A stretch of 64,000 bases of DNA from Circinella umbellata (Eukaryota; Mucoromycota; Mucoromycetes; Mucorales; Lichtheimiaceae). Shown piece by piece: positions 1 to 13,526 of this stretch. Location: the NCBI GenBank assembly GCA_025093555.1, contig JAIWNF010000052.1, positions 186,001 through 250,000 on the forward strand, in the 5' to 3' direction. The notes under the pieces are model-generated. The model ran no database searches, had not been told where the DNA came from, and worked only from the letters and a program-made list of their open reading frames with translations. Positions within the stretch are counted from its first letter, which is position 1. Every line of letters starts with the position of its first letter. A program made the position numbers and the translations under genes.

Positions 1-1369
1 GAACTTGCTAAGGGCCATAATGGTAAGAATAACTGTATCTTTTTTTCAACAAGTTAAAAAATCAACTAACTTTTTTTCCCCTACCGATATGTATATAGTA
101 CTCAGCGCTGTCAAGTGCGCTACAACCTATATTCAAGATGCCATTAATTCGTCATTAGTCTCACTTGGAAAAGGTGCTGGTCCCGTCAATCATTTCCATA
201 ATATTCATTCCCGACCTTATTCTGGGTAAAGAATCGTAATAATGTAGACTGTAAACATCCCTCCCCCCTCCCCCCAGCTCTTTTCTAAAACTCACTTTTT
301 CTTTTAAAAAAAAATCCATATTATATTAGCAAAAGTTTCGTCAAAGCATTGATCGAATCTCTTCCAGCTGGTTTATGGGATGAATTTCTTCATCATCCAT
401 TTGTACGTGGTATGGCTGATGGTACACTTCCTAAAGAATCTTTTATTTTCTATCTTAAACAAGATTATCTTTATTTACAACACTATGCTCGTTCTGCAGC
501 TTTGGCTGCCTACAAATGTAAGACAAGTAAAGAAATTATGAATCATTTTCAGTTTAATTTGCTAATATACTCTGTCCTCTTGATTGAATATACATACACA
601 TATATTCATATAGCACCTAATATTGATATGGCTGCTCGTAATGCTAAAATCATCATGCATATACAAGAAGAAATGCAAATGCATTTAAAGGTAAAATAAC
701 GAAATAAGAAAAGGAAAGAAAAACTGATCAATGGAATTCACTGATAATCAAAACAAAAACGGTGTTTGTTTTTCTAGTATTGTGAAGAATGGGGTATATC
801 TAAAGAAGATATTTTATCAACCAAAGAAAGTGTGTACAATGTTGCCTATACTCGATATGTTCTTGATAAGGGTGCTACAGGTGATCAATTGGATCTTCAA
901 GTTGCCATGGGACCTTGTTTATTAGGTTATGGTGAACTCGGTCTTTTTTTGTTTAATGATCCTAACACCAAACGAGGTAATATAATTCCACATAGTTACA
1001 AAGCAAAATATTATTAAATATTGGTTTCTATTGTAAACAAAGGCTAACTATTGACATATTATTTATAGAGGGTAATCCTTATTGGCGTTGGATCAAAAAC
1101 TATGCTAATGATTCTTTCCAAAGTGCAGTGGTTGCAGGAAAAGGTAAGACAAAGGGGAAAGTATCCTTTTAGTATTACTAATATTATGTTATAAAGGGCG
1201 AATGAACTGAAACTATTATTCTTTGATGTCTATAATAGAATTATTGGAGGAATTAGCAATTCACAATGTATCTACCTCTCCTTCTCGTTTTCGAGAAGTC
1301 TGTGAAATCTTCGAACAAGGAACTCGACTTGAGATTGCATTTTGGCAGATGGGCCTCGATCGCAAATAA
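1..1369 (+). CDS. THI20: THI20-like HMP(-P) kinase / thiaminase II, 3' part
   Basis: C-terminal part of a fungal bifunctional thiamine enzyme, cut by the left edge. Exons I can splice: <1-22, 99-225, 330-517, 614-690, 778-976, 1069-1143 and 1239-1369; all phases close. The first two exons give the end of a ThiD-type (hydroxymethylpyrimidine phosphate kinase) domain, with LGKGAGPVNHFH near its C-terminus. From about 340 on comes a TenA/thiaminase II domain: AGLWDEFLHHPFVRGMADG, then LKQDYLYLQHYAR, then EEMQMHLKYCEEWG, and a terminal EQGTRLEIAFWQMGLDRK. In yeast Thi20 this fusion phosphorylates the pyrimidine precursor and salvages thiamine breakdown products; it is cytosolic. Family identity is secure. 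The missing N-terminus prevents a check of the kinase active site. Confidence 0.9.
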
Positions 1370-1875
1370 ATAATGAAGATAAACTATCAAACATCTATTT
1401 CATAACAACAGCAAACGAAAAAAAAACCATATTGTCCATAATACTTTCAATACATACATACATACAGAATGATATATATACAAACAATAAATCTCCTCCA
1501 ATTATGTTAATAAAAGTGATATCATATTTATTATACATCAATATTTTTTATATGTGATGCTTGATTGGATTGCTGTTGATAATTTAATAATGAAATGTAG
1601 TTCACAAAAAATGGATTAGAAACTCCCCCCACTCGTCATTCTCGACGACATGTGCAATATTAAATATCATAGTCTATATAATTATACGTATAATTATATT
1701 TATGACAAAAAAAAATGCTTTTCTTACTTATGTTCATTCTTTTTTTTATTATTAATATGATAACAACTATATAATGTATAAAAAACATAACTGTTAAAAA
1801 AGAATATTCTACTTATTAAAACATTTTATGTACATAGTAAATTTATAGTATATGTATATGACGATATACTGTAAA
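1370..1875. other. convergent intergenic region
   Basis: AT-rich 3' flanks of the THI20-like gene (+) and the SLC49-like transporter (-), which face each other. Homopolymer runs and ATATAT stretches are present. I see no further gene or RNA. Confidence 0.6.
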
Positions 1876-4377
1876 TTAAATAACAATTGCTTCTTGATCA
1901 ACAGCCATTCGTTTCATATCTCCTTTTAACCAGATACAAGGGATTGATCCTACGCACATAATTATAGCTGCCGCAACCATGGACATGGTCATGTTATTTG
2001 GAGGCGTTGCATCTGGTCCAGCTCGTAAAGCATCCATCAAAACTGTGAATATCAACAAAAACACGGTTGCTATTGACCAAATTATATTGCTTGATACTGA
2101 TTCAGGAACAGGGAAACTGACTATCAACATAACATTCAATAATAAAAATTAATATGGTTATATATGTAAAGAATGTAATACCATATAATTACGTAAAGAT
2201 AACCTACTCTCCATCGCATACTCAAGTTGAACTGGAAATAATCCCATAGCGAAAAATCCAATCATGAAACAAAGACATAATAGTACTCCATATGCATTTG
2301 GCACGACTAACAATAAGTTTATATAAAATATCGAATCATAAACATTTTTAGCGTAAAAAATACAGTTTTTTTTAAAAAAGCTAACAGTTACATCATGAAT
2401 TAAGGATAAACGGAGCTGAAGAATTTAAAAATCGGAAAAAACAAAAGGGGTTTCGTATATATATAAAAAAAAAAGATCATCTTACCTTCAAATATAACCA
2501 TCGTATAAGTCCCGCAAACCATAGGGGTCAATAATTTGATAATTAAAAGATGTTGTTGAGTTTTACCAATCCAGTAACCAATCATACTACCGCTGATGAA
2601 TCCACCAAGCATTAATAAAGAGGCGGCAATACCACTTTGTTGTTCAGAATATCCAAATGGAGTGGCGGCTTCGATGACGACCACACTCATGGTAAAATAC
2701 ATGCCACCATTAATTGCGGTCAATATGCAAATAGTCCAGAACTGGAAACTTTTCGATAAGGTTTTCACTCCTTCCCATATAGTCATTCTATTTGCAACGG
2801 CACTCATGGATGGGGAACTTTTTGGTTTACTTGGCGTAAATATGATGGGAATAGCACATGCCGTGGATATAATTGCAACAACAATTAGCTGTATAAATTT
2901 CACAACAAATATATATTATAAACAAATAAAACAAGTTATTAATAGCTGTTTTTTTTTCTTTATCAATCATACGTAATATATCTCACGTCAAATATTATCG
3001 AGAATCATAGTAACAATATAATAAATCATGATGGTACTGTGTATATATTATCTACAGATACCCCATGATCATTATACTATCAATAAATAATCAATTTATT
3101 ACGTATTAGAAAAGTATTATAATATTAATAAAACTTACAGTAAACGGTACTTGACTTGCTCCATTAGCTAATCTCGGCATCAGCAATGGTGAGATAAGCA
3201 TTCCGATTGATAAAGCTAAACAATGATAATTAAGGGCAAAAAATAGACAAACAAACCAAGAAAATATATTAATCCCTTATTTAACCCCTTATGTGACGGA
3301 TTTAAGCAAAAAAACGCATCCGAAAAAAAATAACTTACATATCAAAGTATTGGCAATAATGCGATCTTTAGGTGCAAACCACACAGAGACCAGCTGTTAT
3401 ACCACTTAATTAAGCATTTTTTCTCTGTAAAAATTAACAAAGTAATGAAGAGAATACATTATTCTACTTTACCTTTGGTGCAATACTATTGTTTCGTTTG
3501 ATTTATGAATAATACAAGGGAAACATAAAGTAAAATAACAATGATGTAAGCATAACGTCGTAATAAATTATATTCGAAAGAAATGCTCATCGCAAATTAG
3601 ATTTAAGATAAAACGTACTTGTAAACAAACGGTCCACCTATACTAGCAATTACTTGTCCAAGTAAAATTATAAAATATCGTTTTTCAGGAGCTACCATAA
3701 TGGCAATACATCTTATCCAACAACCAATACAATTAATAAAAGCTGATCCCACAAGCTATTATATTTATATTTTGTGTTAATAGTCAAACTCTCTTTAGTA
3801 TGTACGTATCATCAGTTAATTCAGCCAATATATTAATGTCATGCATAGTAAAAATAATTAAAAGAGAGTGGAGAAGAATGCAATGGATACTGTCGCTACT
3901 TACACAAGTCTTGATACCAAAGCGTTCATATGCATAAGCAGCCACAAGAGAAAAGGTTGCATTACTTATTGCAGCGACATTCGAGAGCCAATTTAATTTT
4001 GTTAAATCAACCTGCATCCACTCCATGGTAGAAACTGGTGCACTGGACATGGTTGTCCACATTATCGCGCATGCTGCGTTGACAATCATAACACAGGCAG
4101 TAACATACCAAGCACTCCAATGAGTCCCGACCACTGTTTTGTCATTATTATTACTATTATACCTTTTTTCATTCGTAGGCTCACTGTCAGTACTTCTACT
4201 GGTGCCATCGGTAGTAATTTTTGTATTATTTTGAATATGTTGTCGTTGATTTTGAATGTGGGAGTCTGAATGTATTGTAATTATTTCCGTTTTTTCTGAT
4301 GAATCTTCTCGTGGTGGTTTTTCATCAATAATGGAGAGTCTGTCCGATTCCAATACATTAAAAAGATTTTTACTCAT
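1876..4377 (-). CDS. MFS transporter, SLC49/FLVCR-like
   Basis: Major facilitator membrane transporter of about 500 residues. Exons on the minus strand: 4377-3904, 3755-3619, 3485-3473 (13 nt), 3393-3339, 3215-3139, 2888-2486, 2306-2208 and 2120-1876; the sum is 1503 nt and every phase closes. Residues 1-90 are a polar N-terminal tail rich in S/T/N. Hydrophobic helices follow. Features recalling the FLVCR/SLC49 group are NWLSNVAAISNA in the first helices, GSAFINCIGCWIR, the conserved WF-P segment (SVWFAPKDRIIAN), and PVPESVSSNIIW in the last exon, matching the family's PE-E--SSG motif. Family members carry choline, heme or related cargo; the substrate cannot be read here. Superfamily call is firm, SLC49 assignment likely. 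Confidence 0.75.
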
Positions 4378-7300
4378 TTTTAAAGTAGTTAAGTAATAAA
4401 AAGAAAAAGAGAGGAGAGGAGGATAACAAAAAAAAAGTTTTATTTAAATATTTTCATGGGAGCTAATAAAAGTCTCCCTTAGCAAAATCTAAACAACTGC
4501 TATAGGCAACCCTCGAGCCACTACTACAACCATGCGACTGTCCGATGTTTTGTTGTGACATTGGAAGTCCTTTATAGAAGTTGATAATAAGGGAAGGATA
4601 GAAACACTCGGTCGAATTTGCTTTACTTTGTATAAAATCCTTTTATTTTGGATTCGCTGTTTATTTTGGAATTTTTAATAAGAGCAATGAAATTATATGC
4701 TTTATTCTTAAAATGTAATCAAATGACCACTTGTTGTTGATAGCACCTTATCACACTCCCAGTTCACAAAGCTCCATTTTAGACGGGTCTATGATGGATG
4801 CGAGCTAATGGATGAGTGAGGCGACAGCTATTCCAAATGTATAAGAGCAGGAGAATACGTATGGACAACAAGAGTAACCTTAGATTACTCTAAAACGTAG
4901 CTTAAACTAGATCAAAACTAGATCAATTGGGTATGATTTCTTTCTTCGATTCTAAAAAGTTTTGTGTTGTTTATTCATTGGTAAACTATATCGTCTTTTG
5001 TTATTTCAAATTGTTGGATATGATGGGACATTTCTTTTACATTCAGTAACATCTACAGTGGTCATTCCGTGGAAATTCCCATTACAAGTTGCAGGTTACC
5101 AACCACATTTCTGTAAAGGCGAGAGTTAACCGTGGTTAAAATAAAATAACACCAGGTAACATCCCATGATGTTATGGTTTTTCTGGTGTTGCTCCAGTTG
5201 TGATAATAATAGTGTACATTGACTTACATTTAACTTTCAAATGAATAGTATAATTCTTATTTATATGCTACGTATAATTATTTCTCGCGCATAGGCACTT
5301 ATTACCACTATTGTCATCTCGATTGATATTAGTAACCTGTTTGTAGCGTTCTTTTTTCTCTCTTCTTTTCAACAACAAAAAAAAAAGTATCTGTCTAAAA
5401 CTTTTCATATACACACCTATTATTCGTTCAGTGCTACTATTATATAAGAATATCAGTTAAATTTCTATAAAACGTCCTGATTAAAGGAAGGGACGCCTTT
5501 TTAACTCGACGTAAAAAACCGACAGGCTCAAATAAGTATTCGTATTTACTTAATGTGGTTCTATCATGGGTTTCTTATTATTTATGAGAATACGAGCGTC
5601 ATGAATGTATTTTATTTATATAAACGTTTCAATATATCATCAAAATCGTAAATAAAATGCAACTATTTATATTATTTTACTACATAACATCATTTGTTGG
5701 TCATCTTTTTTTGGATCTTGTAAGTTCAATGGGAAAATCTTCTGAAACAAGAGCCACAAAAAACCATAACTTGGGGAACAGGAGCGAAAAAATAACAGCA
5801 CTACTTATCACAATACGCATATATAATAGTGATAGTTTACACTAAAATTTTCATTGTTGAGCAACCGTTATCAGAAAGATATCATTTATCTAGTTTATCA
5901 TTAAATCGAATACTTATATGGAAAAAGGAGAAATACTCTCACCCCCCTTTCTTTTCTTTAGCACAAGTAGCGAACATACATGAGTAAACAAATAAATTCT
6001 GATCAACCACTTTATATATAATACTAGGATAATACTGCAAAATTTTGTATATGTATTGTTGTGAAAGAAGTAAAAGACTTTTTTTTTTGTGTTTCTGGGT
6101 GAGCATTCCCTAAAAATTCTTCTGGTTTTATACATATCCATATTTTAAATTGAATAAGAAAGTAGGATTATTCTGACACCAAAATGCCTAAATAGAAACC
6201 TTAAATGAATGGGAAAGCAAGACTTTTTCGATCCTTTTAACACTGAAAGATACAAAGATAAGAAGTTCCTGTGAGTGGTGGTATAATAGGCTACATTTTG
6301 TGGGAAGTATGGTTTTATCAACCTACCTTATATAATATTTATGTTTGGAAGACAAAGCTCTTAAAGTATTTTTATGAGATACGACGTACAATACTGTAGA
6401 ACAAATTCAGTGCTGTTACATTTATATCATTTGAATGTATACATTGGTCCAATAGATCTGCTAGAATTCGTAATATGTACATATATATAAAGCAAGAAAC
6501 TCGAGACCAATTACCATACGTATTGAATGAGAGTTAAAAAAAAAGAGATAAGTTTGTTAATAAAATATAAAACAATGATCCCAGCGCAGATAAAAAATAT
6601 ACTTGAAAGTTTTACAGCTTTGTGGATGTGCTCCTAATGCATGCGGGGATTAATCTTTGTAATCTATTATTATAGCAGCATAAGAAAAGATAGTAAGTCT
6701 ACTACAAGCTATAATGTGCATATCGACGATGTCCTCAAATAGTATTTTTTTCTGTCCATCTATTTTATACGTTACTTAACGCGAAGTTTATTCTTATATA
6801 AAGACTTAATTTTTATATATGACGGGCAAAATAAAAATCTGTTACACACCAAAATAAATCGTATTTACTCATAATAATAATTTTTATTTAGAAAATATGA
6901 TATGTGAAAAAGAAGCGCAAGTTGATGATAATTATTTGATAGACAAGATAAATTTATATATATGTATATGCTTTTTTGCTAATGATAACTTCATTAATGT
7001 GTAATGTATGATATAAATGTTACGTAACTACAAGTATAATAAAGATTATTACAAGTGCTAAAATTACAGATGCTAGCGAAAGCAAAAAGAAGTTACGTAC
7101 ACTTTTTTTAATCATTGATGATTTTAATTGTGCAATACTTCTTCAGTTTTGTCAGATTTCTGCTTTAAAACTACACAATTAAAGTGAATTACTAATTAGA
7201 AAATAGCCAATACTCGCGTACTTAATAATTATAATCAGTCTTATTAACTTTTTATACAAGCTCTTTTTCAGAGATGCTCCAAAGAACGTAGTTTGCACCA

Positions 7301-8321
7301 ACATATATATTGACTATATAAGTTCATTGAAAGACCAGTTCGGTTACAAGTGTCCTTCGTACAACACATGATTTTGAAAAAATATTGATAATAAACCTTC
7401 AAGTTCATAGTAAAACAATGATAGCAATAATCAAAATAAACATTATATTACGTATTAAAGAAACATAATCTTCCCAAGTGATTTTTTCTTTTGGATTATG
7501 GTTGTTGTTTTGCTATTGTTGTTATTCAAGCAAAGGTTTTTCAACCACTCGACAAAAAAACACACCTTTACATATTCTATAAATATATTGTGATCTTTGT
7601 CATATCAGACAACCGCATTTTCCTTTTCCTAATCATCATTTTTTCTTTTTCATAAGGACTCAGGTACTTGAATTCCTAAAACTCATAATTGGATTAAGAA
7701 CTCAAAAATGTATGACTCTATAGACGTCAACGTTGAAGATGAATAAGTGGCCTGGAAGAATGTGTACGCTTGTAGAAGAGACTGATGAATCAAGCACTTG
7801 TTGCTTTGGTACATTTATCGCTTATTTAGACAGCTGCTTCTTCTTCCTTCAAGTAGTTTTACTGTCAGACTTTGGTTAGTAAGTCCTGTATAAATATCAC
7901 TGTTCAACTATTTTATTTATACTATTTCAAACCTCATGCATGTTTGCTCATATGAATTCTTTTGACATAGATTCCCGTTTACCTTACTCACAATGCTTCC
8001 CAGTACTTACTAATAGCCCCCAATTCTTTGAGGAATTTTCTCTTTGTGATGTTTAAATACACATGATCCCTTCGACTATTTACAAAAGATCTTTAGCTCT
8101 GATTACTATGAATAAAAACTACTTGAAATTTCATTTTCTAATATTAAAAAAAGCACAATCACTATCCCAAGAAAGCATGACATCACGTGTTTTAGATCTG
8201 AGCTCTGTTTTCCATGCACACTTTGGTGCATTTTTAATCGTGTCAATTGCTGGTCTTTGCATTTCCGCTTTCTCTTACTCCTCTTTTCTCTTTACCCCAT
8301 TTCTTTTTTTTTTGAATTTAG
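4378..8321. other. gene-poor region between divergent genes
   Basis: About 3.9 kb of AT-rich DNA between the start of the transporter (-) and the start of the YPP1 homologue (+). Open frames here are short, lack splice-supported partners and look like chance. It holds the promoters of both genes and one clear hairpin at 5147-5189. A 46-codon ATG frame near 7740 (MNKWPGRMCTLVEE...) is open but unrecognised. Confidence 0.5.
5147..5189. repeat. inverted repeat / hairpin
   Basis: AACACCAG at 5147-5154 pairs with CTGGTGTT at 5182-5189. A second inner pair is AACAT with ATGTT. The structure sits about 0.8 kb upstream of the transporter start in non-coding DNA. Function unknown. Confidence 0.5.
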
Positions 8322-11300
8322 ATGATAACTGGAAAAGCATCTCAGCTAGCAAAAGATCTAGAAGCTGCTCGATGTAAAGGCAATTGGAGTGCCATCCCTG
8401 ATCTTGCAAGAAGATATAAAAAATATAATGGCACCGGTCAAGGTATGGTTACACCTAAAAAGATATCTTCGTTTTTTTTTCTGCAAACTTTTATTTTCTT
8501 AACACAAATATATACGAATATATACGACGCATGTACTTAGTATTAGAACAAACTGTTCTTGTTGAAGCAACGCTTGGACAATTGATCAATGATTCAGAAA
8601 ATAAAGCAATGAGCGGTATTGTACATCAACATGACGACCCAGACACTATTGCTTGGGAATGCCGGTTGAAGAATGAACAAGTCCGTCCTTTATTACTGCA
8701 ACTTCAGTCGGTTCTTCAAACTCAGGATGATGGAGTTACAGAAAGTGAAAAAGAGGTAAGAAGTTACTTTTCTTGTTCTTGTTTTCATACTTACTGTAAT
8801 AATAATACTTAAAAGTATAAATTTGATTAGTTTTGTAAAGTTGTGTTAGCAAGATGTTATTTTGAAACGGGTGAATTTGAAACAACCTTAGAAATAGTAG
8901 AACAGTTATCATTTAATAAGACGGAGGTGATGACAGGATATGGTCTAACTTTATTTCTTCAGGCCCGCGCTATGAAAGGCAAGAATTAACTGATAAATTC
9001 CATACTATTTGAAGTTACATACGTGTTATATAAATATATGACCACATATATGCTTTAAACTAATATAGTACTAAAATAGCCATATCCCACGAACAAACTG
9101 GAAGTGTTGATTCAGCTATACAGAGTCATCAAGGCATTGTTACCCTTTTAAATGAATCATCCAATATTAAGGAAGATCACGTCTTTATGGAATGGGCTGA
9201 AGAAGCTTTATATAGAGCAACATTACTTGCTATGCAACCAAAGTAAGTACGAAAACTGATGTTAGCGGCTTATTTACTTATTATCTATTTATAAACTTAT
9301 TTGTTGCGTCTTTACTATCATTTATTATTATGATTTTTTTCAGTTCAGATACCAAATTAACCCTTGAATTTATTCGAGCATATCAAAAAGTGACAGCCTC
9401 GCAACCTTATACTTGGAGGATTCATAAAAGAATGGTTATTGCAAAGTTTTCCGCTCAGTATTTATCTTATCTTTATACCGAAGATGAATATACCCCTCCG
9501 ACAGATATTCCAGAGTAATTATTATTAGTGTTATTATTTTAATTATCTTACTCGTGGTGATGATGATATAAAAGAAAAAAGGTAGCAAATAGCTGTATAC
9601 GTGTATTATTCTATAGAACCTCTGACCAACAAGCATTTGAAAATGAAATCATGGCCATTCATACATTTTACGAACAAGCGTTGTTTTCGCTTGTTCAATT
9701 TCCAAAAGTCGGTCAAAGCAACTCATTGATACTCAGCTTTGTGGAACAACTTGCCAAGGATATAGATTTGTGTGGGGCAACACCAAGTCAATTAAGAGGA
9801 TTTACAGAGGTAATCTAAAAGAGCAATGAGCAAGATAAGAAAAAGTAGTGGAAAGAGGGGTATATTTACTCTTTTTTTTTGAACGGTAAATGATTTACTT
9901 AGATTCTCAATCGTGCAGCGCAACGGACATTCAATTCACCAAGCATCATGCGTCATTTATTTCTTGCATTGGATCGACTTGGTGACTTTGAAGAGGCAAA
10001 ACATGCATTAAAGACTTATGTCTATCTCATAGGTCTAAGTTCTCAAGCATGGGAAGAAGCATGTCAAACAGGCGAAGCATTGGTTGTGAATGAATCTGGT
10101 AAATGTATACCCATTCCACCAGTAGAGGATGGTTTGATTGATAACCTTGTTCGTGATAGCGTTGCCCATAGCGGCTCGATTGCTGCCAACCATACTATGG
10201 AGAACGAGCCTTTGGAAAACATTCTTGAGGTCTTTTTAACAGCTATCCGAACCCAATGCAACCATCTTTATGATGGTGCTCAAGCTCTTATTTTGGCCGA
10301 GTTAGCTAAAAAGAAAATTGAGCAAGTATCGCTGGAAGAAGAAACCCGGGGGGAAACGAATTGGACACAGTTAGCTGCTCAAGTTCATCGAGCTGTTGGT
10401 TCGACGTATAGTCTTTTGGCTCGTCAAAGTGAGTTTTTCTTCAAATGATATATATTTATGTTGTTTTTGTCCTTGAGCTAAGAATGTAATTATATTGATC
10501 GAGTTATGTGTTTTGTATTTTTCTTCAGCACATGACGCAGTACTTCGATCTTCTTACTATGAAAAGGCATTAGAATCGTTATCAGAATCTGCCGATATGG
10601 ATCCAATCGCTTGGGAAACACATTATCAACTTGCGTTACAATATGCAGAAATGCATGATATTCAACAAGCTGTACAAGCCGTCGCTAAATCTTTACAATT
10701 AAATCCAAAACATCTTCCTTCATGGCATCTACTAACATTGGCATGTTCATGTCCTATTCAAGATGATCTTCCGCGGGCTCTGAAAACATGCGACATTGGT
10801 TTGCAGGAATCTGAAGAATCGGAGACACCTGAACAAATAGCACAACAAATATCGTTACAAATAACTCGTTGTTTACTCTTGGGGGCTATGGATGGACCAG
10901 AAAAGGCACTGGAAGCACAAGAAGAATTATTCGCAACTTATGGAAAGGTGTCTGGATTGGATCCAAGCTCAAGCAGTGAAGAAATAAGTATGCTACAAGA
11001 ACGAGAAACGAGTATTTCAGGTGCAAAAGGTTTTTATAAACAAAATGGTATGGTGATATCAGGATTATTTGGAAATATGAGCGAGATGGCTGCTACCTCC
11101 AGTGCTACTACTCACTTATCGGAACGACAACGCAGACGTGGATTAAGTGTTAGTAACAATGGGGGCTCTGGACGAGCTCTGCTACCTCAGGTACTGGACG
11201 AAAAACATATTTCTGCTTCTCGCTCTCATGATGATGTGCGAAGCACAAGCAATATTCGAATGAAGGGTAGTCTTTCATCGTCAACCCGGGCGCGATCTGC

Positions 11301-12365
11301 ATCGAATTTTAATGGGAAAACAGAAGAAGGAATGGCGACGAGTCACAAGGCATCTCCATTTTTGACTGTCCCAGATCCAAACGACGATCAAGCAGATACA
11401 GAAAGTATAAAAACGGTTTCAACACAATCTTCAAAGCATCATCATCATTATCATATCCACCTATTCGGCTCTCGTAGCAGTTCCCGTCGATCCAAACGCG
11501 ATTTATCCAATGATCAAAGCAAATCATCTATACCCTCTGTTGCTGCTACTGGTACTAACGAAAATGGTAATAAAGGGCTTCAGAACAACGAACAGAAAAA
11601 CATATTGAAAAGGGTACACGTTTGCTCTAACAACATCCAGCGATTCCACTAACTATACAAAAAAAAAATAGGTGCACACGAAAATGGATCCGTTATGACA
11701 ACAACAGGTGGTTCTTCCATACGAAGTAATTCATTAGGCAGTATTTACACCTTATCACAGCCTACCACAATTCCACCACGTATTCCAATGTTACTACGAT
11801 TACGACAAGAGCAAGCAGCCCGTATTCTTTCCAATCTTTGGCTTTTATCGGCATCCTTCTTTATTAAACTTGGTAAAAATGAAGAAGCGCTGAAAGCCAT
11901 TGAAGAAGCCGAAAATGCAAATTGTTCATCCAATCCACAAGTATGGTGTACGTTTGGTCAGCTCTTTCTAGCTGATAAAAACATGGACCATGCAATAGAA
12001 TCTTTTGAAAAGGGTTTAGTGACGAATGTGAATGATGTTGATTCTTGTGTATGGTTAGCGCGCGTGTATATCGAAATGGACGATCTCGATATGGCGGAAG
12101 GCATTTTAGATTCTGTTACAAAAGGATTTGGTTGGGATTGTGCAGAAGCATGGTAAGAAAAAAAAAAGAATATTTATATATGGCTAAATGTACACGATTT
12201 ATTAACAGAAATGATAATAATAATAATAATAATAGGTTTCATCTTGGTCGTATTTATCAAAAGACAGCACGTGCAGATCGTGGCAAGGAATGTATGATGT
12301 ATGCATTGGATCTCGAAAGTACTCGTCCTATTCAGCCATTTTCCGTTTTACCATGCTATGTTTAA
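8322..12365 (+). CDS. YPP1: YPP1/TTC7-like TPR protein (PI4-kinase scaffold)
   Basis: Tetratricopeptide scaffold of 1061 residues. Exons: 8322-8442, 8541-8755, 8831-8978, 9080-9242, 9344-9514, 9617-9809, 9903-10428, 10529-11566, 11672-12152 and 12236-12365; the sum closes in frame. The N-terminus (SQLAKDLEAARCKGNWSAIP) and overall layout match the Ypp1/TTC7 family, which with Efr3 holds the PI4-kinase Stt4 at the plasma membrane. TPR helices are visible at about residues 545-590 (YQLALQYAEMHDIQQA), 945-975 (VWCTFGQLFLADKNMDHA) and 1018-1045. Residues about 670-890 are an S/R/H-rich low-complexity insert, presumably a disordered loop. Intron 3 uses a GC donor (8979-8980). Identity as TTC7-like is strong; the yeast symbol is given by analogy. 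Confidence 0.85.
8979..9079 (+). other. GC-AG intron in YPP1 homologue
   Basis: The coding frame ending ARAMK is followed by AAAG|GCAAGA and resumes after AAATAG at 9079. No GT donor nearby keeps the frame. Exon 3 leaves one base and exon 4 supplies two, giving an intact ARAMKAISHEQ junction. Confidence 0.8.
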
Positions 12366-12574
12366 AAGTACAAACTAGAGAAAGATAAAAGAAATGCAAC
12401 ATTTTATATATTTATATACATGATTATTAATTCAAAACAAGGAAAGAAAAGAAAACAAAAACAAAAAATGGAAGTGATGTAAATATGTTGATAGAATGAT
12501 AGTGATAATTATTTGGATTGGTTGATTGGTGGATGTGGGTATATATATTTGTATATACATATATATTAATTATT

Positions 12575-13526
12575 TTAGGCAGGAGGTTGTGAATAATTGT
12601 TCGATTCTTCTGCATTCAATTTTCGCATTTCTAAGAATGCTCGTGAAAAGAAAGGTCGAATTTCGTTGATTTCCATCAAAGAAAGATTATTCATCTAAAA
12701 TTATATAGATCAGTACTTTTAGTATTTATTTTTGTATATAGTGAAAAATGAATGGCTTTTTTTGTTACCCCAAGATATCGATCATCGAGTACAGCAAGGC
12801 CTGCTCGTGCTTTCGATTGTCTGGTTTCACGTAAATCTTTCAGATATCTTCTAACTTGCTCACTATTTGGGATGTCTTCAGATGCACTATCAATTATAAT
12901 AAGTAAGAGTCGATAAAAGTTATTTATTTATAAACTTTAACTGCTACATGTTATTATTACCTTTCTAAAAGCATCATTGATACTTCCATATAATGAAATG
13001 GTAAAGGACTAAATTCGGCTACAGTTTCTTCATCATTTAGCATCTTTTTTAAATTATCTATAAAATTCGAGTAATAGATGCGAAAAGGTAGTGAGTTTTT
13101 TTTTGTTGCTCTTCGCGTGTTATTTACGCGTTTTTGATAATTTTCGCGTTCACTAAAAATTAAAAAAAAACATAAATAAATTGCTTTACCAACACTGAGC
13201 CACTCGGGTGATAATATATTACACATATGATGCTTTTTCAACATGAGTGCAAGCCAAAGTGGTACTTTTGCTTTTAACGGTGGACGGAATGGTCCAAATG
13301 AGCCCTATATGAGATTGTTCAGTTTATAAGACGTCTTTTTCTTTCCTTTTCAATAATACTTGATTCTCCCCGTCGTATAAAAAGTATATAAACATATGAT
13401 AGTTACACTAATGAATTGTAACTTTGGCATGGAATGGGTGGGAATAATAATAATGTCTTCTTCTCCAGCAAGAAATTCGATTTCAGAAGGTGTATAAGCT
13501 GCTTGGTGGGATCGCGGTAATGCCAT
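12575..13526 (-). CDS. PSF2: GINS complex subunit Psf2
   Basis: Psf2 of the GINS complex, part of the CMG replicative helicase in the nucleus. Exons on the minus strand: 13526-13407, 13304-13190, 13057-12961, 12886-12769 and 12694-12575, giving 570 nt and 189 residues, within the usual size range. The N-terminus MALPRSHQAAYTPSEIEFLA resembles the family start. FGPFRPPLKAKVPLWLAL is the conserved Psf2 block, followed by WLSVDNLKKMLNDEE, FSPLPFHYMEVSMMLL, and the C-terminal NNLSLMEINEIRPFF. The start at 13526 is chosen because homology begins there. Upstream, in another frame, lies a split small ORF (13839-13483) that overlaps the start. Confidence 0.93.

Noticed and set aside
11567..11671. Donor at 11614 for YPP1 intron 8
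   Set aside because: It leaves the wrong phase and a stop; the donor at 11567 closes the frame.
13058..13189. Unspliced PSF2 reading frame across the second intron
   Set aside because: The intron happens to stay open in the frame, but removing it restores the conserved WLSVDNLKKMLNDEE and the normal length.
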